DNA of 64,000 bases from NCBI GenBank assembly GCA_023206055.1, contig CP065367.1, positions 434,001 through 498,000 on the forward strand, in the 5' to 3' direction. Positions 45,730 through 54,226 of the stretch are shown here, piece after piece. A program made the translations under genes and the position numbers. Position 1 is the first letter of the stretch; every line of letters starts with the position of its first letter. Below the pieces are notes generated by a model, which did no database searches, had not been told where the DNA came from, and saw nothing but the letters and a program-made list of their open reading frames with translations. Source of the stretch: Vibrio cyclitrophicus (GTDB taxonomy: Bacteria; Pseudomonadota; Gammaproteobacteria; Enterobacterales; Vibrionaceae).

Positions 45730-45756
45730 GAGGGAGCAAATGCTCCTTCTTTTGTT
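45730..45756 (+). terminator. Terminator after the SPOR gene
   Basis: AGGGAGC / GCTCCTT with loop AAAT, followed by CTTTTG. Confidence 0.75.
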
Positions 45757-45893
45757 TTAAAACTCGCTATTTTGTTTAATAGTTAATCGCTTGATCTTTC
45801 GAACGCAATTTTGACAATCAAAACGCTGTACCTATCTCGACTTTTGTTTATCATTGAAGTCAGTATTCCTAGTTTCAAGGACCGAATTTACCC

Positions 45894-46889
45894 ATGAACA
45901 CCACAAACATCCTTCTACTTTGCGGCGGTGGATCTTCAGAACATGAAGTGTCTTTAGTTTCAGCCAATTACCTTTTTGAACAACTCAATAGCGTTGCAGA
46001 TTTCAACGTTGTAAGAGTTGAAATTAAAAACGAAGGCTGGTGTCTTGATTCAGGTGAATTGGTTTATCTTGATATAAACGATCAAACCTTACGTGGTGAC
46101 AATTTAACATCTAAAGTCGATTTCATTGTTCCTTGTATCCACGGTTTCCCGGGTGAAACTGGTGACATTCAATCATTGTTTGAAATGGCAAAGATTCCGT
46201 ACCTAGGTTGTGGTTCAGAAGCAAGTAATAACAGCTTTAATAAAATCACGTCAAAGCTTTGGTACGATGCGCTTGGTATTCCAAATACGCCTTATCTGTT
46301 CTTATCAAACAATAATGACCAATCTCACTTGCAAGCAACTCAAGCATTTGAAAAATGGGGTAAAGTGTTCGTGAAAGCTGCTCGCCAAGGCTCTTCTGTA
46401 GGTTGTTACCAAGTTAACCAAGTAGAAGATTTAAGTGAGGCTATCAACAAGGCGTTCACTTTCTCGGACCAAGTATTGGTTGAGAAATCAGTAGTTCCTA
46501 GAGAGCTAGAAGTTGCTGCTTATGAAATCGATGGCGAGCTACATATCAGCAAGCCGGGTGAGGTGATTGCACCGAATGGCGCATTTTACTCTTACGAAGA
46601 GAAGTACAGTGCAGACAGTCATTCAATCACTGAAGTTGAAGCAAATAATCTAACTGACGAACAACGCGAGTTGATCGCAGATAGTGCTCGTAAAGTTTTT
46701 ACACAAATGAAGCTCCGCCACTTATCTCGTATCGATTTCTTCTTAACACAAGACAACAAGATCTACCTAAACGAAGTAAACACCTTCCCAGGTATGACGC
46801 CAATTTCTATGTTCCCTAAAATGGTGGAACATGATGGCCCTAAGTTCAGCCAGTTCTTAGAGAACTGCGTGAGAACGAGCCTTTCTTAG
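45894..46889 (+). CDS. ddlA: D-alanine--D-alanine ligase
   Basis: The 331-residue ATP-grasp enzyme makes the D-Ala-D-Ala end of the peptidoglycan stem peptide. Family blocks: LLLCGGGSSEHEVSLVSANYL at the N-terminus (substrate serine and glutamate), VFVKAARQGSSVGCYQVNQ (ATP-binding lysine and serine loop), LVEKSVVPRELEVAAY and YLNEVNTFPGMTPISMFPKM at the Mg/ATP site. AAGGA lies upstream of the ATG. No cell-division cluster is adjacent, as for the chromosome II copy of V. cholerae. Confidence 0.95.
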   Translation: MNTTNILLLCGGGSSEHEVSLVSANYLFEQLNSVADFNVVRVEIKNEGWCLDSGELVYLDINDQTLRGDNLTSKVDFIVPCIHGFPGETGDIQSLFEMAKIPYLGCGSEASNNSFNKITSKLWYDALGIPNTPYLFLSNNNDQSHLQATQAFEKWGKVFVKAARQGSSVGCYQVNQVEDLSEAINKAFTFSDQVLVEKSVVPRELEVAAYEIDGELHISKPGEVIAPNGAFYSYEEKYSADSHSITEVEANNLTDEQRELIADSARKVFTQMKLRHLSRIDFFLTQDNKIYLNEVNTFPGMTPISMFPKMVEHDGPKFSQFLENCVRTSLS

Positions 46890-46925
46890 GTCTCTAACTC
46901 GTTTTCGTTCACTTAGAGCTGAACC

Positions 46926-46966
46926 AACAAGTGCCTCGAGCTTTCGCCAAGGCACTTGTTGTTTTT
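46926..46966 (+). terminator. Terminator after ddlA
   Basis: AACAAGTGCCT / AGGCACTTGTT (11 bp) followed by GTTTTT. Confidence 0.9.
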
Positions 46967-47047
46967 AAAGCCAGCTGTTTTTAAAAATCTATCGTTTGAG
47001 CCGCAACTTATATCCAAATAACAATATCCAAGTAATCTACAAAGCGT

Positions 47048-48016
47048 TTATTGCCAAGGTATTAGCGCCTTAAACTTCAGCTTCTCACTCTCAGCCGTTC
47101 CAGTGAAACCAACATATTGGGCAGGCATTGCAGGGCTGAGCCAACGACCAAAGTCCTGAATCTCTCTTACCTTAAAACCTTGTTTAGACAACTCTTGCGC
47201 TGCACCAACACGAATCGAATTTCCAGAGAAATGATGGTTTTCTGGAAGTTGCAGTAAGTCGCTAGCTCTTCTCAATATCCGGTAAATGGAAGAATCATCT
47301 AAAGGCTGCAAACCAATATTCTCATGCTTGTCTATCGCACGAAATACTGGCAAGTTATCTTGTATACCAGCAAACGAAAGCCAACGTTGAAGTGCAACAC
47401 TGGCTATTTGTGACAACTGATAAGCAGAATCTTTGACTGTTACTTTATAATGATCTTCGACGTACTCAACATCACTCATCGATAACGCCTTAAGTTCTGA
47501 GCGCTTTAAAGCACACTCGAACATCACATTATAAAGAGCGATGTCTCTGATCTCTTTCAAGTTTGCTTTCTCATGGGAGAGTAACGTATTTAAATCAGTG
47601 AGATGCACAGATGTCATAGCATTGGTTTGTTTGGCGTCACCGGCCATTTGAGATTGTAAGTGGAGCAGGGTAAAACGAACTTGCCTATGCTTAATCGGGT
47701 TGGCAAAGCCGAACACAGTGTGCAACATGCTAAGCGTTGCAGTGTAACGTTTTAGGGATGCGTATTTTCTAGCGTTAGACTCAGTTTCAAGAAAACGACG
47801 AACAGCGGTTATAGATGCGGGAAGTGTACTAATACGATGTCTAGTACAGAACGCATGATAGCGATTCCAGTCACTGTAAATGCCCAGCAGTGAATTATGA
47901 GAATATTGATAACCTGTCAACTCGTCTATAATTTCAATTGTCACGTGCTTGTTTAATTTTTCAACAAATGAATTAATTATCACAGGGTCGGTTAAAATAG
48001 GGACTTTTTTTCTCAA
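47048..48016 (-). CDS. Tyrosine recombinase/integrase-like protein
   Basis: The 322-residue protein has an N-terminal SAM-like DNA-binding region (about 15-125) and a catalytic domain. Expected residues are Arg172 (ALKRSELKAL), Arg269 (in SGNSIRVGAAQEL), Trp292 (GRWLS) and Tyr301 (AQYVG) as nucleophile. The usual box-II His three residues before Arg269 is Asn266, which may reduce activity. The start is TTG with GAGG upstream; no ATG fits. It lies between ddlA and the DUF3319 gene and points toward ddlA. It could be the integrase of a lost element or a domesticated gene. No att site was identified around it. Confidence 0.75.
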   Translation of the reverse strand: MRKKVPILTDPVIINSFVEKLNKHVTIEIIDELTGYQYSHNSLLGIYSDWNRYHAFCTRHRISTLPASITAVRRFLETESNARKYASLKRYTATLSMLHTVFGFANPIKHRQVRFTLLHLQSQMAGDAKQTNAMTSVHLTDLNTLLSHEKANLKEIRDIALYNVMFECALKRSELKALSMSDVEYVEDHYKVTVKDSAYQLSQIASVALQRWLSFAGIQDNLPVFRAIDKHENIGLQPLDDSSIYRILRRASDLLQLPENHHFSGNSIRVGAAQELSKQGFKVREIQDFGRWLSPAMPAQYVGFTGTAESEKLKFKALIPWQ

Positions 48017-48116
48017 ATTACCGTACCTCGATAGGTGTTTTTACCATATTATGCTTGATATCATTATAAGTATACTTATGATTAATGTAGTGAAAACAAA
48101 AAGATGATTAATAGAT

Positions 48117-48485
48117 ATGGCTAATTCAATTTACCGAAGCGTCCATCTTCAATCGATAGATGCTAATAACACAGTTTGGCGTGCTAAGTTAAAAAACAAC
48201 ATTATTCAGGGCAACCTAGCTGCCGTAAAAAAGAGTATTGATTGGTGGATTGACACCGCATCTATTATTGATCCAAAAGAATTCATGTCATTAAATAAGT
48301 CGAGAGGAACTGGTGGCTCGACTGAAAACTTCAACGGCTACCAGATCAAGAATGACACCGGTGAGCCTAATGCGTGGTATTGCATGTTTAACGGTCGCCT
48401 AATTAAAGGCGGCAAGATTGCAATCCAACGCCATATAGAAGCTTACTTACTCGCAAAACAAAAAGCAGAGCAACAAAAGAAGTAA
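48117..48485 (+). CDS. DUF3319-type protein
   Basis: The 122-residue basic cytoplasmic protein, which I recognise as the Vibrio DUF3319 family, is found next to yciH. Conserved-looking parts are AAVKKSIDWWIDTASI and YQIKNDTGEPNAWYCMFNGRLIKGG. No catalytic motif is visible. The stop lies 3 bp before the yciH start, so the two are co-transcribed. The small basic build and link to a translation factor suggest RNA or ribosome contact, but this is inference. Confidence 0.7.
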   Translation: MANSIYRSVHLQSIDANNTVWRAKLKNNIIQGNLAAVKKSIDWWIDTASIIDPKEFMSLNKSRGTGGSTENFNGYQIKNDTGEPNAWYCMFNGRLIKGGKIAIQRHIEAYLLAKQKAEQQKK

Positions 48486-48488
48486 ATT

Positions 48489-48800
48489 ATGAGCCTAGTA
48501 TATTCAACAGAAACAGGTCGTATTAAGCCTGAAGAAGAGAAAGTCCAACGTCCTAAAGGCGATGGTATCGTTCGAATCCAAAAAGAAACCAAAGGCCGTA
48601 AAGGCAAAGGCGTTTCTGTCGTAACTGGCTTAGACCTAGATGACGCACCATTAAAACTAATGGCAGCAGAACTCAAGAAAGTTTGCGGCTGTGGCGGCTC
48701 AGTAAAAGATGGCAACATCGAAATTCAAGGTGATGCTCGCGACAAGATCAAAGCGCACCTTGAAAAGAAAGGCTACAAAGTTAAATTTGCTGGCGGTTAA
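48489..48800 (+). CDS. yciH: Stress response translation initiation inhibitor YciH (SUI1/eIF1 family)
   Basis: The 103-residue protein is the bacterial SUI1/eIF1-like domain: VRIQKETKGRKGKGVSVVTGLDL, LKKVCGCGGSVKDGNIEIQGDARDKIKAHLEKKGYKVKFAGG. In E. coli YciH represses translation under stress by influencing start-site selection on the 30S subunit. It is the second gene of the DUF3319 operon and the last clear backbone gene before the accessory island. Confidence 0.9.
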   Translation: MSLVYSTETGRIKPEEEKVQRPKGDGIVRIQKETKGRKGKGVSVVTGLDLDDAPLKLMAAELKKVCGCGGSVKDGNIEIQGDARDKIKAHLEKKGYKVKFAGG

Positions 48801-49483
48801 TCTCTAACTAATACCAGGGTTAAAATCGAAGATTATTATCACTGGTTATTAGGTATTTTATGGTAAATAGCCAATATGGTTAAATACACAGTATAAATTA
48901 GAGAATATCGATACAAAACAAAGGCAGGGCATCACACAACGATACCTGCCTTGTAAGCACTAGAATCAATTTAACAAATCTACGAAAACCATGTCGTACA
49001 CCGTCAGTTTCTTGGGGATTAAAAATTATAAATCATAGACTTATTGACTAAAATGCGTGAGCTATCAGTATTGTATGTACATGTACTAGCAGTATTTGAT
49101 GGTAAACCAAACAAAATAGACTTAATAGGTACATGTACACCACAGAGTAATCACACTAGACCAGACAGCTTCTTCTTAAATTATCTTCCAAATAATGGTC
49201 AGTTTCACTTATCCACTATAAGGTGAATATGTAGGTAATTAGAGTGAAGGGATCAACTCCATTTTTGCTGTCACAGTAGCTGTCAACGCCTTCAACAATC
49301 TGTGCGTAGTTACGTACATTTTAATCACATCACCACTCTGCTCAATGTAAGAAAAAACCGAATAAAGCATTGATATTTAATATAAACATCGAAGTTTTTC
49401 ATTTGAGTGTTTATGCTGTGGCATGAAAAATGATGCCGCCATTTATTTAACATTTCAATTAATAATCAATAGGTTAATTACGA
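48801..49483. other. Gene-poor stretch at the island boundary
   Basis: No gene can be supported here with confidence. AAGGCAGG / CCTGCCTT (about 48921-48952) forms a terminator-like hairpin. Two identical palindromes GTACATGTAC lie at 49077-49086 and 49129-49138, 52 bp apart, as an operator pair might. A minus-strand frame at 49239-49370 (43 codons, beginning MLYSVFSYIEQSGDVIKMY) has coding-like composition but no clear ribosome-binding site; it may be the tail of a decayed gene. Base composition is more AT-rich than the backbone. Confidence 0.5.
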
Positions 49484-49665
49484 TAGGGGGGAGGGTAAAT
49501 GGAGCATAATTTATAGTCATGCTGACTGCACGCCCCCTTTTAGATAAGTTTTGGTAGGGTAAACGCATATTAACAGGATGTGTATGAGCTTTTACATTAA
49601 CTGATAAAGGGTCAGATCTGCGTTACGGTGATCTACCCCTTCAGCACGGGCTTGGATAAATCCTT
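49484..49665 (+). ncRNA. Structured repeat family I, copy 1 (divergent)
   Basis: The segment shares AACAGGATGTG-ATGAG with copies 2 and 3. About 20 bases later it has a hairpin, AAGGGTCAGATC (49607-49618) with GATCTACCCCTT (49630-49641). The other copies have unrelated-sequence hairpins at the same place. Upstream, AGGGGG / CCCCCT enclose an inner AGCAT / ATGCT stem (about 49485-49540). It is the most diverged copy and its short reading frame is broken. It resembles the structured end of a TnpB-type transposon without the gene. Confidence 0.45.
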
Positions 49666-49801
49666 GTTAGAGTTTTTAGTTAATTTGATGAAAATGAAAT
49701 TAGTTTTTGTATCGCGATGTCGAATTTGAGTACTTAATCAGGCGAGACGTTTACGGTACAGCTTACATATATAAAACAGCACAGGGCTTATTCAATAATC
49801 G

Positions 49802-49833
49802 GGATTAAGCGCTGGCTACGTAGCGCTTAATCC
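49802..49833. terminator. Perfect 12-bp hairpin upstream of the delta-60 gene end
   Basis: GGATTAAGCGCT / AGCGCTTAATCC with loop GGCTACGT, then TTATCTGTTATGTTTTTT. It looks like a plus-strand terminator or recombination-type hairpin. It lies in a gene-free stretch about 170 bp beyond the delta-60 protein stop. The rest of 49666-50001 shows nothing else that I can assign. Confidence 0.45.
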
Positions 49834-50001
49834 TTATCTGTTATGTTTTTTACGGAGAGTATTTCGTAAATTATCATTCGTTAGGCCATACATCATTGAA
49901 CTGCTAGGGTCGCAATAATTTCTAAACCGATAGCTAACATAGGAACAAAATAATTTAACCGTTTAGGGTAAATTTGACCATAAATTATAGAGTTAAAGCC
50001 T

Positions 50002-51300
50002 TCAAGAAGATGTTACATATAACCCCGTAAACACTAATCGCCCTTTTGAATCTATGTCTATTCTAGAACCAAAGTAAGAATGGCCTTTACCTTTGGGTAG
50101 AGAAACATCATTTGTTGATGCAAAATCTTCATATAGGGCCATTCCTTGAGGGGTGTGCATATTTTGACCAAAGTAGGTTAAGACATCACCATCAGAACGA
50201 TATGCTATGATGAATATTTTGTTGTTTACACTATTTACATTGATATTCTGCGTTCCAACGACATAAATTGTTCCATCTGGCTTAACCACCAGATCGGCGG
50301 GGGCGAGATGTAGATTAGACATACTAGAAACAAGCTTTCCATCACCACTAAAATCAGTGTGAAAACTACCATCTAAATTATGGACGCTGATACCGATGTC
50401 TTTTGTTTCTAACATCGAACCTAAGACATAAACCTTTCCATTAAATATCTTCATGGATCGAAGTAAAAAATCTCCAGAATTAAAAAAAATTTTCAGCCCA
50501 CCATTTTCCCCAAAGCCTTTGTCAAGCACTCCATCTTTGGAGAATTTAGCCAATACATACCCCTGAACATCACCTTCCGTAATTCTACTGCATACAAAAA
50601 TAGCTTTTTGTGTAGGGGCATAAGCAACATCGGAATGGAACCTAGTTGAACCTTGAAAAGAGTAGTGCGTATTCTTCTTAACATTTGCTTCAGGGCTAGA
50701 GAGAGAATATTCGATATAAGCTGGATTTTTATTAGCGTCAAATGTCTCATATGGCGTAATGTAAGTTCCTGCATCAATAGCTATAAGCTGGCCACTGTTA
50801 CATTCCTTTTCGCCGAAATATATACCTCCTTCTCCAAATGTGTGGTCTATCTGTCCTCTTTCTTTGAACACTGCAACGTAATCTTGAATCGATGCTCCAT
50901 TATTAAGATGACTACTGCCATTTATGATAATTCTTTTGTCAGCATCTACAAATAGGCTGTGTATTGTGCCTACTTTCCTCTGATCACTATCAAAATCAAA
51001 ACTTTTCCAACCAGAACCATTCAGAGATTTATCATACTCTCCATTCCATTCGGCCAACTTAATTAGATACCCTTGTTTTGTTTTATCCATTGAAGACCCA
51101 CAAACAAATATATTGTCAGAGGTATCTAAGTGAAGATCAAAACCAAGTGCGTTAAGACCAAGTGCTTGACCAATGCCTTTATTAAAACTCTGATCTGGAT
51201 CTCCAATTGAATTTACTCGAGAAATTAAAATTCGGTACTTAAAAGTGGCACCCCTATTATCCATAAATTCATACAACTCTGGCAAACTTAACGATGTCAT
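50002..51300 (-). CDS. Delta-60-repeat beta-propeller-like protein
   Basis: I place the start at 51300 (MTSLSLPELY) because GGAG lies eight bases upstream; the open frame extends to 51483 but those codons look non-coding. The 432-residue protein contains repeated units of the delta-60/DUF5122 type: GDPDQSFNKGIG, GQIDHTFGEGGIYFG, GVLDKGFGENGGLKIFF and FHTDFSGDGKLVSS. Each is followed by a strand like IYVVGTQN or VYVLGSM, as in a propeller blade. Unlike most such proteins there is no signal peptide, so it should be cytoplasmic. It is a single gene in the defence island between repeat copies. I do not know its function. Confidence 0.7.
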   Translation of the reverse strand: MTSLSLPELYEFMDNRGATFKYRILISRVNSIGDPDQSFNKGIGQALGLNALGFDLHLDTSDNIFVCGSSMDKTKQGYLIKLAEWNGEYDKSLNGSGWKSFDFDSDQRKVGTIHSLFVDADKRIIINGSSHLNNGASIQDYVAVFKERGQIDHTFGEGGIYFGEKECNSGQLIAIDAGTYITPYETFDANKNPAYIEYSLSSPEANVKKNTHYSFQGSTRFHSDVAYAPTQKAIFVCSRITEGDVQGYVLAKFSKDGVLDKGFGENGGLKIFFNSGDFLLRSMKIFNGKVYVLGSMLETKDIGISVHNLDGSFHTDFSGDGKLVSSMSNLHLAPADLVVKPDGTIYVVGTQNINVNSVNNKIFIIAYRSDGDVLTYFGQNMHTPQGMALYEDFASTNDVSLPKGKGHSYFGSRIDIDSKGRLVFTGLYVTSS

Positions 51301-51604
51301 ACCTTTAGCTCCATTAGTTATCAACATTTCAAGTGTAGTTTTGTATCTCGACTTTATCTTTCTACTATTGTAGTGGATTATTAAATTTGACCACGTAGTT
51401 AGAGATTTTTGCATGAGAAAAAGTAGGTCGAATTTCAAACTGCGTACTGTGACGAGGAAATGCCGAAACTTGAAAGGGGGCATTTCTGTGTTAAGTGCCC
51501 CTTCAGCACACCTTTGGACATAAATGAGTTTCAGGAATTCTAATATTAGCGATTCATGAATAACTTTTTATAAGGCAAATTTGCCAATTAATACGCCTTC
51601 TTAC

Positions 51605-51633
51605 AGTGCGCACTTTGTCTGATTGTGTTTAAT
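51605..51633 (+). other. dif-like Xer recombination site, copy A
   Basis: The left arm AGTGCGCACTT resembles the XerC half of Vibrio dif1 (AGTGCGCATTA). The right arm TTGTGTTTAAT resembles the XerD half (TTATGTTAAAT). The spacer is 7 bases, one more than in chromosomal dif, as seen in some filamentous-phage attP sites. The same arrangement occurs in copy B in the same orientation. Confidence 0.5.
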
Positions 51634-51685
51634 GGTGCATACCACCTTAAGTCAGTGCGACCTCTTGTATTTAGATGTTTTATCA

Positions 51686-51953
51686 TTGAAGTATCGCGAA
51701 ATGAGTAAGAATTACATTTTTCGAAAGTTAGAGTGCCAAATGACGAAGGAAGAGGTCGGGAACTCAGCGTAAGTGATGATTGGGAACAGTTCAAAATGTT
51801 ATACGACAGTATGGAGCTGCCAACTGGCCAAGTAGTAAGGCCACAACAAATCTTAGCAGGGATTGCGCTTTTGGGGATTCAATCGGAGTTAGAGATAAAA
51901 ACATCTACACAATAATCAAACTTGCTAGGTCAATTACAATAATAAGACCTTAG
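51686..51953 (+). pseudogene. Phage-type regulator gene, inactivated copy A
   Basis: This is homologous to the intact gene at 56016-56381. Reading begins KYREMSKNYIFRKLECQMTKEEV, then a deletion of about 100 bp (relative to copy B) between short GGTCG-like direct repeats removes the middle and changes frame. The rest (RELSVSDDWEQFKM... SELEIKTST) is intact in another frame. A second frame change occurs near the 3' end, since the homologous tail IIKLARS is read in a third frame. The product is certainly non-functional as a full protein. Confidence 0.75.
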
Positions 51954-52030
51954 CATAACTCGGTTTTATGATTACTAATAGAAGCGTCAAGGTGAAGATT
52001 TTAGAAGCATAATTTGAAATGTTATAGATC

Positions 52031-52058
52031 TAAAAGCCCGCCTTTTTTGTAGGCGGGC
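52031..52058 (-). terminator. Terminator after kwaB
   Basis: On the minus strand, GCCCGCC / GGCGGGC with a short loop followed by TTTT. Confidence 0.85.
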
Positions 52059-52065
52059 AAAGCTG

Positions 52066-53028
52066 TTAACCTGCTAAGTCTTTAACACGAGATATGTAGT
52101 CTTTTTGAGTTAACTCTGACTTGAGAAAGTCATCATCTAGTAGGTCTAAGAATCGTTTACAACTGACAATACTCTCTAATTTAAATGAATCTTTGGTTGG
52201 AGTAGCCGCTGCGCTTAGAGCCTTGTAGTAGTCCTTTTTCTCTGTAAAAGCGACAATATCAGCGTTTGGTATTTTGTCTTTGATAACAACAGAGTTTTTA
52301 TAAACTTTCACTACCTTTCTTGCAAAAGAAGTTTCTTTGTCGATTCGTGCGTTGAACTTTGTCATGTTACTAACCAAGCCCGTTTGTTCTATCTTTTTAG
52401 AATAAATTTTCGCTCGGCTATGAATAACTTCTTTAAAGTGCAGTCTTGTTTCAAGAGTTCCGACATGTTCAATAAAGTAAGCATTTTTGACTTGCAAAAA
52501 TACAAAGTTTGCATTTAGTTTAATGACATCTTGCGCTAACTCGACGAGGCGTGTTTTATGTGCTGTTAAGTTCAATAACCCTTTATCTGGCCCGAGAAGA
52601 GAAACGGGGAATATATGTTGATAAAAAGCCATAGACTTGTTCAACGGTGCACTTTTCAAAAGGATAACAACGCCAGAAATATTGCTTAATTTGTCGTTTT
52701 TAGCCTGATAAACGGGAACGTTATCTGTAGCTTTGATATCCAAAACTTGTTGAGTTAGCTTAAACTCGAATGGCATATCTTTTGGAGCAAAGTCGAAGTG
52801 ATAGAGTGTGTTTTTTCTTTCGTCATAGTTAGATAGTGGAACAACACCAAACTTATCATGATTGGTGTATTTACGGCGAAATTCATCACAAAACTCTTTT
52901 CTGAACTTAGCTAAAACAGGCGAAGCAATATCAGAATCAAAAACATTATTTGATTTATCTACAAAGTACACGTTGATACCATCACAGCTATCAATAAACT
53001 TTTCAAAGCCCTTAGTTAACACAGTCAT
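52066..53028 (-). CDS. kwaB: Kiwa anti-phage protein KwaB (DUF4868 family)
   Basis: The 320-residue cytoplasmic protein has the length and layout of KwaB. Family-like blocks are GVVILLKSAPLNKSMAFYQHIFPVSLL near 120-145 and NFVFLQVKNAYFIEHVGTLETRLHFKEVIHSRAKIYSKKIEQTGLV near 185-230, followed by a Lys-rich region (KVVKVYKNSVVIKDKIPNA) that could contact DNA. Kiwa is a two-gene defence system: KwaA is a membrane protein and KwaB the cytoplasmic DNA-binding partner. The 11-bp gap after kwaA contains its ribosome-binding site AGAAAGG. Function here is inferred from family and operon. Confidence 0.8.
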   Translation of the reverse strand: MTVLTKGFEKFIDSCDGINVYFVDKSNNVFDSDIASPVLAKFRKEFCDEFRRKYTNHDKFGVVPLSNYDERKNTLYHFDFAPKDMPFEFKLTQQVLDIKATDNVPVYQAKNDKLSNISGVVILLKSAPLNKSMAFYQHIFPVSLLGPDKGLLNLTAHKTRLVELAQDVIKLNANFVFLQVKNAYFIEHVGTLETRLHFKEVIHSRAKIYSKKIEQTGLVSNMTKFNARIDKETSFARKVVKVYKNSVVIKDKIPNADIVAFTEKKDYYKALSAAATPTKDSFKLESIVSCKRFLDLLDDDFLKSELTQKDYISRVKDLAG

Positions 53029-53039
53029 TTATAACCTTT

Positions 53040-53654
53040 CTACTTTTTCTTAGCATAAAATACGTTATCCGATATAAGTTTGTACTTTATGATTTGGTTG
53101 GGAGCAATAGTATCTTGAGATATCACGATAACAGATTCATACAGCCCATTTTGGTCTGTTAGGTTAGCGCGATACAGTTTGAAGCCAAAAAGTGCCAAAG
53201 TTGGGTTAGCATAATACTTGTCTGTTCTGACAAAGATGAAACCAATAACAACTAATAAAACAACATAGGCAACCAGTTTTCGTGGGTCATCAAAGCTGAA
53301 ACCAAAAAATGGAATGATGTACGTAGCTAGAAATGTTAAATGTTCGTAGTCTTCACTTTTTACTTCACAGACACGGATTGTGTTTTCACCGCCACCTTCC
53401 AGCATGTAATCAAATTGATATTTTATTAGCATAGAGATGCAAAAACATAAAAACATCAGGCAAGGGAGCCAATTTAAAAGGTATGTATCTAAAATTGCAA
53501 AGAGTACTTCTTTCGCCCAGAAACTTACTGAGCACTGCTCTCCTAGACATACTGAAAACTTATACACTGGCATCTTCAGTGACATAATCATAATGATCAG
53601 AAATAGTATCGCTAAAGACAATATGTACAGTTTTACTTTTTCTTTATTGTTCAT
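53040..53654 (-). CDS. kwaA: Kiwa anti-phage membrane protein KwaA
   Basis: The 204-residue protein has four membrane segments at about 9-26, 56-77, 104-120 and 126-144, then a cytoplasmic tail. The tail begins FVRTDKYYANPTLALFGFKLYRA, the block I associate with KwaA, and ends in a basic AKKK. KwaA forms the membrane part of Kiwa and is thought to sense phage attachment or membrane change. It is the first gene of the kwaA-kwaB operon on the minus strand, with AT-rich promoter sequence upstream at about 53660-53820. Confidence 0.8.
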   Translation of the reverse strand: MNNKEKVKLYILSLAILFLIIMIMSLKMPVYKFSVCLGEQCSVSFWAKEVLFAILDTYLLNWLPCLMFLCFCISMLIKYQFDYMLEGGGENTIRVCEVKSEDYEHLTFLATYIIPFFGFSFDDPRKLVAYVVLLVVIGFIFVRTDKYYANPTLALFGFKLYRANLTDQNGLYESVIVISQDTIAPNQIIKYKLISDNVFYAKKK

Positions 53655-53878
53655 CAGTAAGTTAGCTCTTATAGGCTAAACATGAGCAAATCGTATATTT
53701 ATCGCATTCTGCATCTAATGCCATATGATTGTCCACATTTATCTTTTGTGATTTGCCAAATGAAAATTAATGTATTCATTTATTTATTTTTGGTGTGTTT
53801 ATATACAGTATAACTCAAGATGTACTGATTTTACTTAGGTTTAACTGGCATTTTGTTTATGAGAGTGTTGAAGCAACG

Positions 53879-54146
53879 TCGAATTTCCCCCCGTGATACA
53901 ACACGGGGGTTCACTACGAACAGCATTAGAAGAATGGATAACTTCTAGTAGGGCAAAACCCCATGAACAGGATGTGAATGAGTAAAAGGTCTATCCAGCA
54001 ATGGGGCATTTTCGAGCTAGAAAATGCCACGCTTGAGAATTCAGGTTGTGATATTTTTGGACATTTCCGTGCTAGTGATTCTACTAAATTAGTGATCTAT
54101 GGATTATCTTGGGTATTGAAAACGTCAAATCTGACGGCCAGATTTG
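53879..54146 (+). ncRNA. Structured repeat family I, copy 2
   Basis: Stems that can be drawn by eye: CCCCCGTG/CACGGGGG (53888-53909, loop ATACAA); GTTCAC/GTGAAT (53909-53914 with 53974-53979) closing a junction that holds AGAAG/CTTCT; GGCATTTTC/GAAAATGCC (54005-54028); CAAATCTG/CAGATTTG (54126-54146). The first part can also be read as a peptide tail (VIQHGGS...ALEEWITSSR...HEQDVNE, stop), but the differences from copy 3 all change residues. It fits a guide-RNA-like or right-end remnant of a TnpB-type element. No complete transposase gene is present. The rest of 53655-54226 is the kwaA promoter side and shows no gene. Confidence 0.5.
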
Positions 54147-54226
54147 CTCGTCCACTACACATTGGGATTTTCGTGCTTTTCTCTTCAAAGAAGTTGGGAG
54201 CGTTATGTTGCATGTCTTGAGCGCCC

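Larger units (their letters stand above)
51506..51953 (+). repeat. Repeat family II, copy A (phage-derived segment)
   Basis: This segment is homologous to 55830-56381. It includes the shared upstream block (GGACATAAATG-GTTTC, then TTAGCGATT-ATGAATAACT), the perfect palindrome GGCAAATTTGCC at 51574-51585, a dif-like site, and a damaged regulator gene. Identity is high in the upstream region and falls in the gene. It resembles the regulatory end of a filamentous vibriophage. Confidence 0.8.

Noticed and set aside
49802..49833. Integron attC site
   Set aside because: The perfect hairpin lacks the extrahelical bases and the RYYYAAC/GTTRRRY ends of attC, and no integron integrase or cassette array is near.
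51300..51483. Upstream extension of the delta-60 protein
   Set aside because: The added residues are basic and low in coding character, and the good ribosome-binding site lies before the ATG at 51300.
53879..54146. Retron or group II intron RNA
   Set aside because: No reverse transcriptase gene is in the window, and no intron domain V hairpin or GTGYG start was seen.
53978..54220. 80-residue reading frame running through repeat copy 2
   Set aside because: The matching region of copy 3 encodes an unrelated short peptide, so the frame is not conserved.
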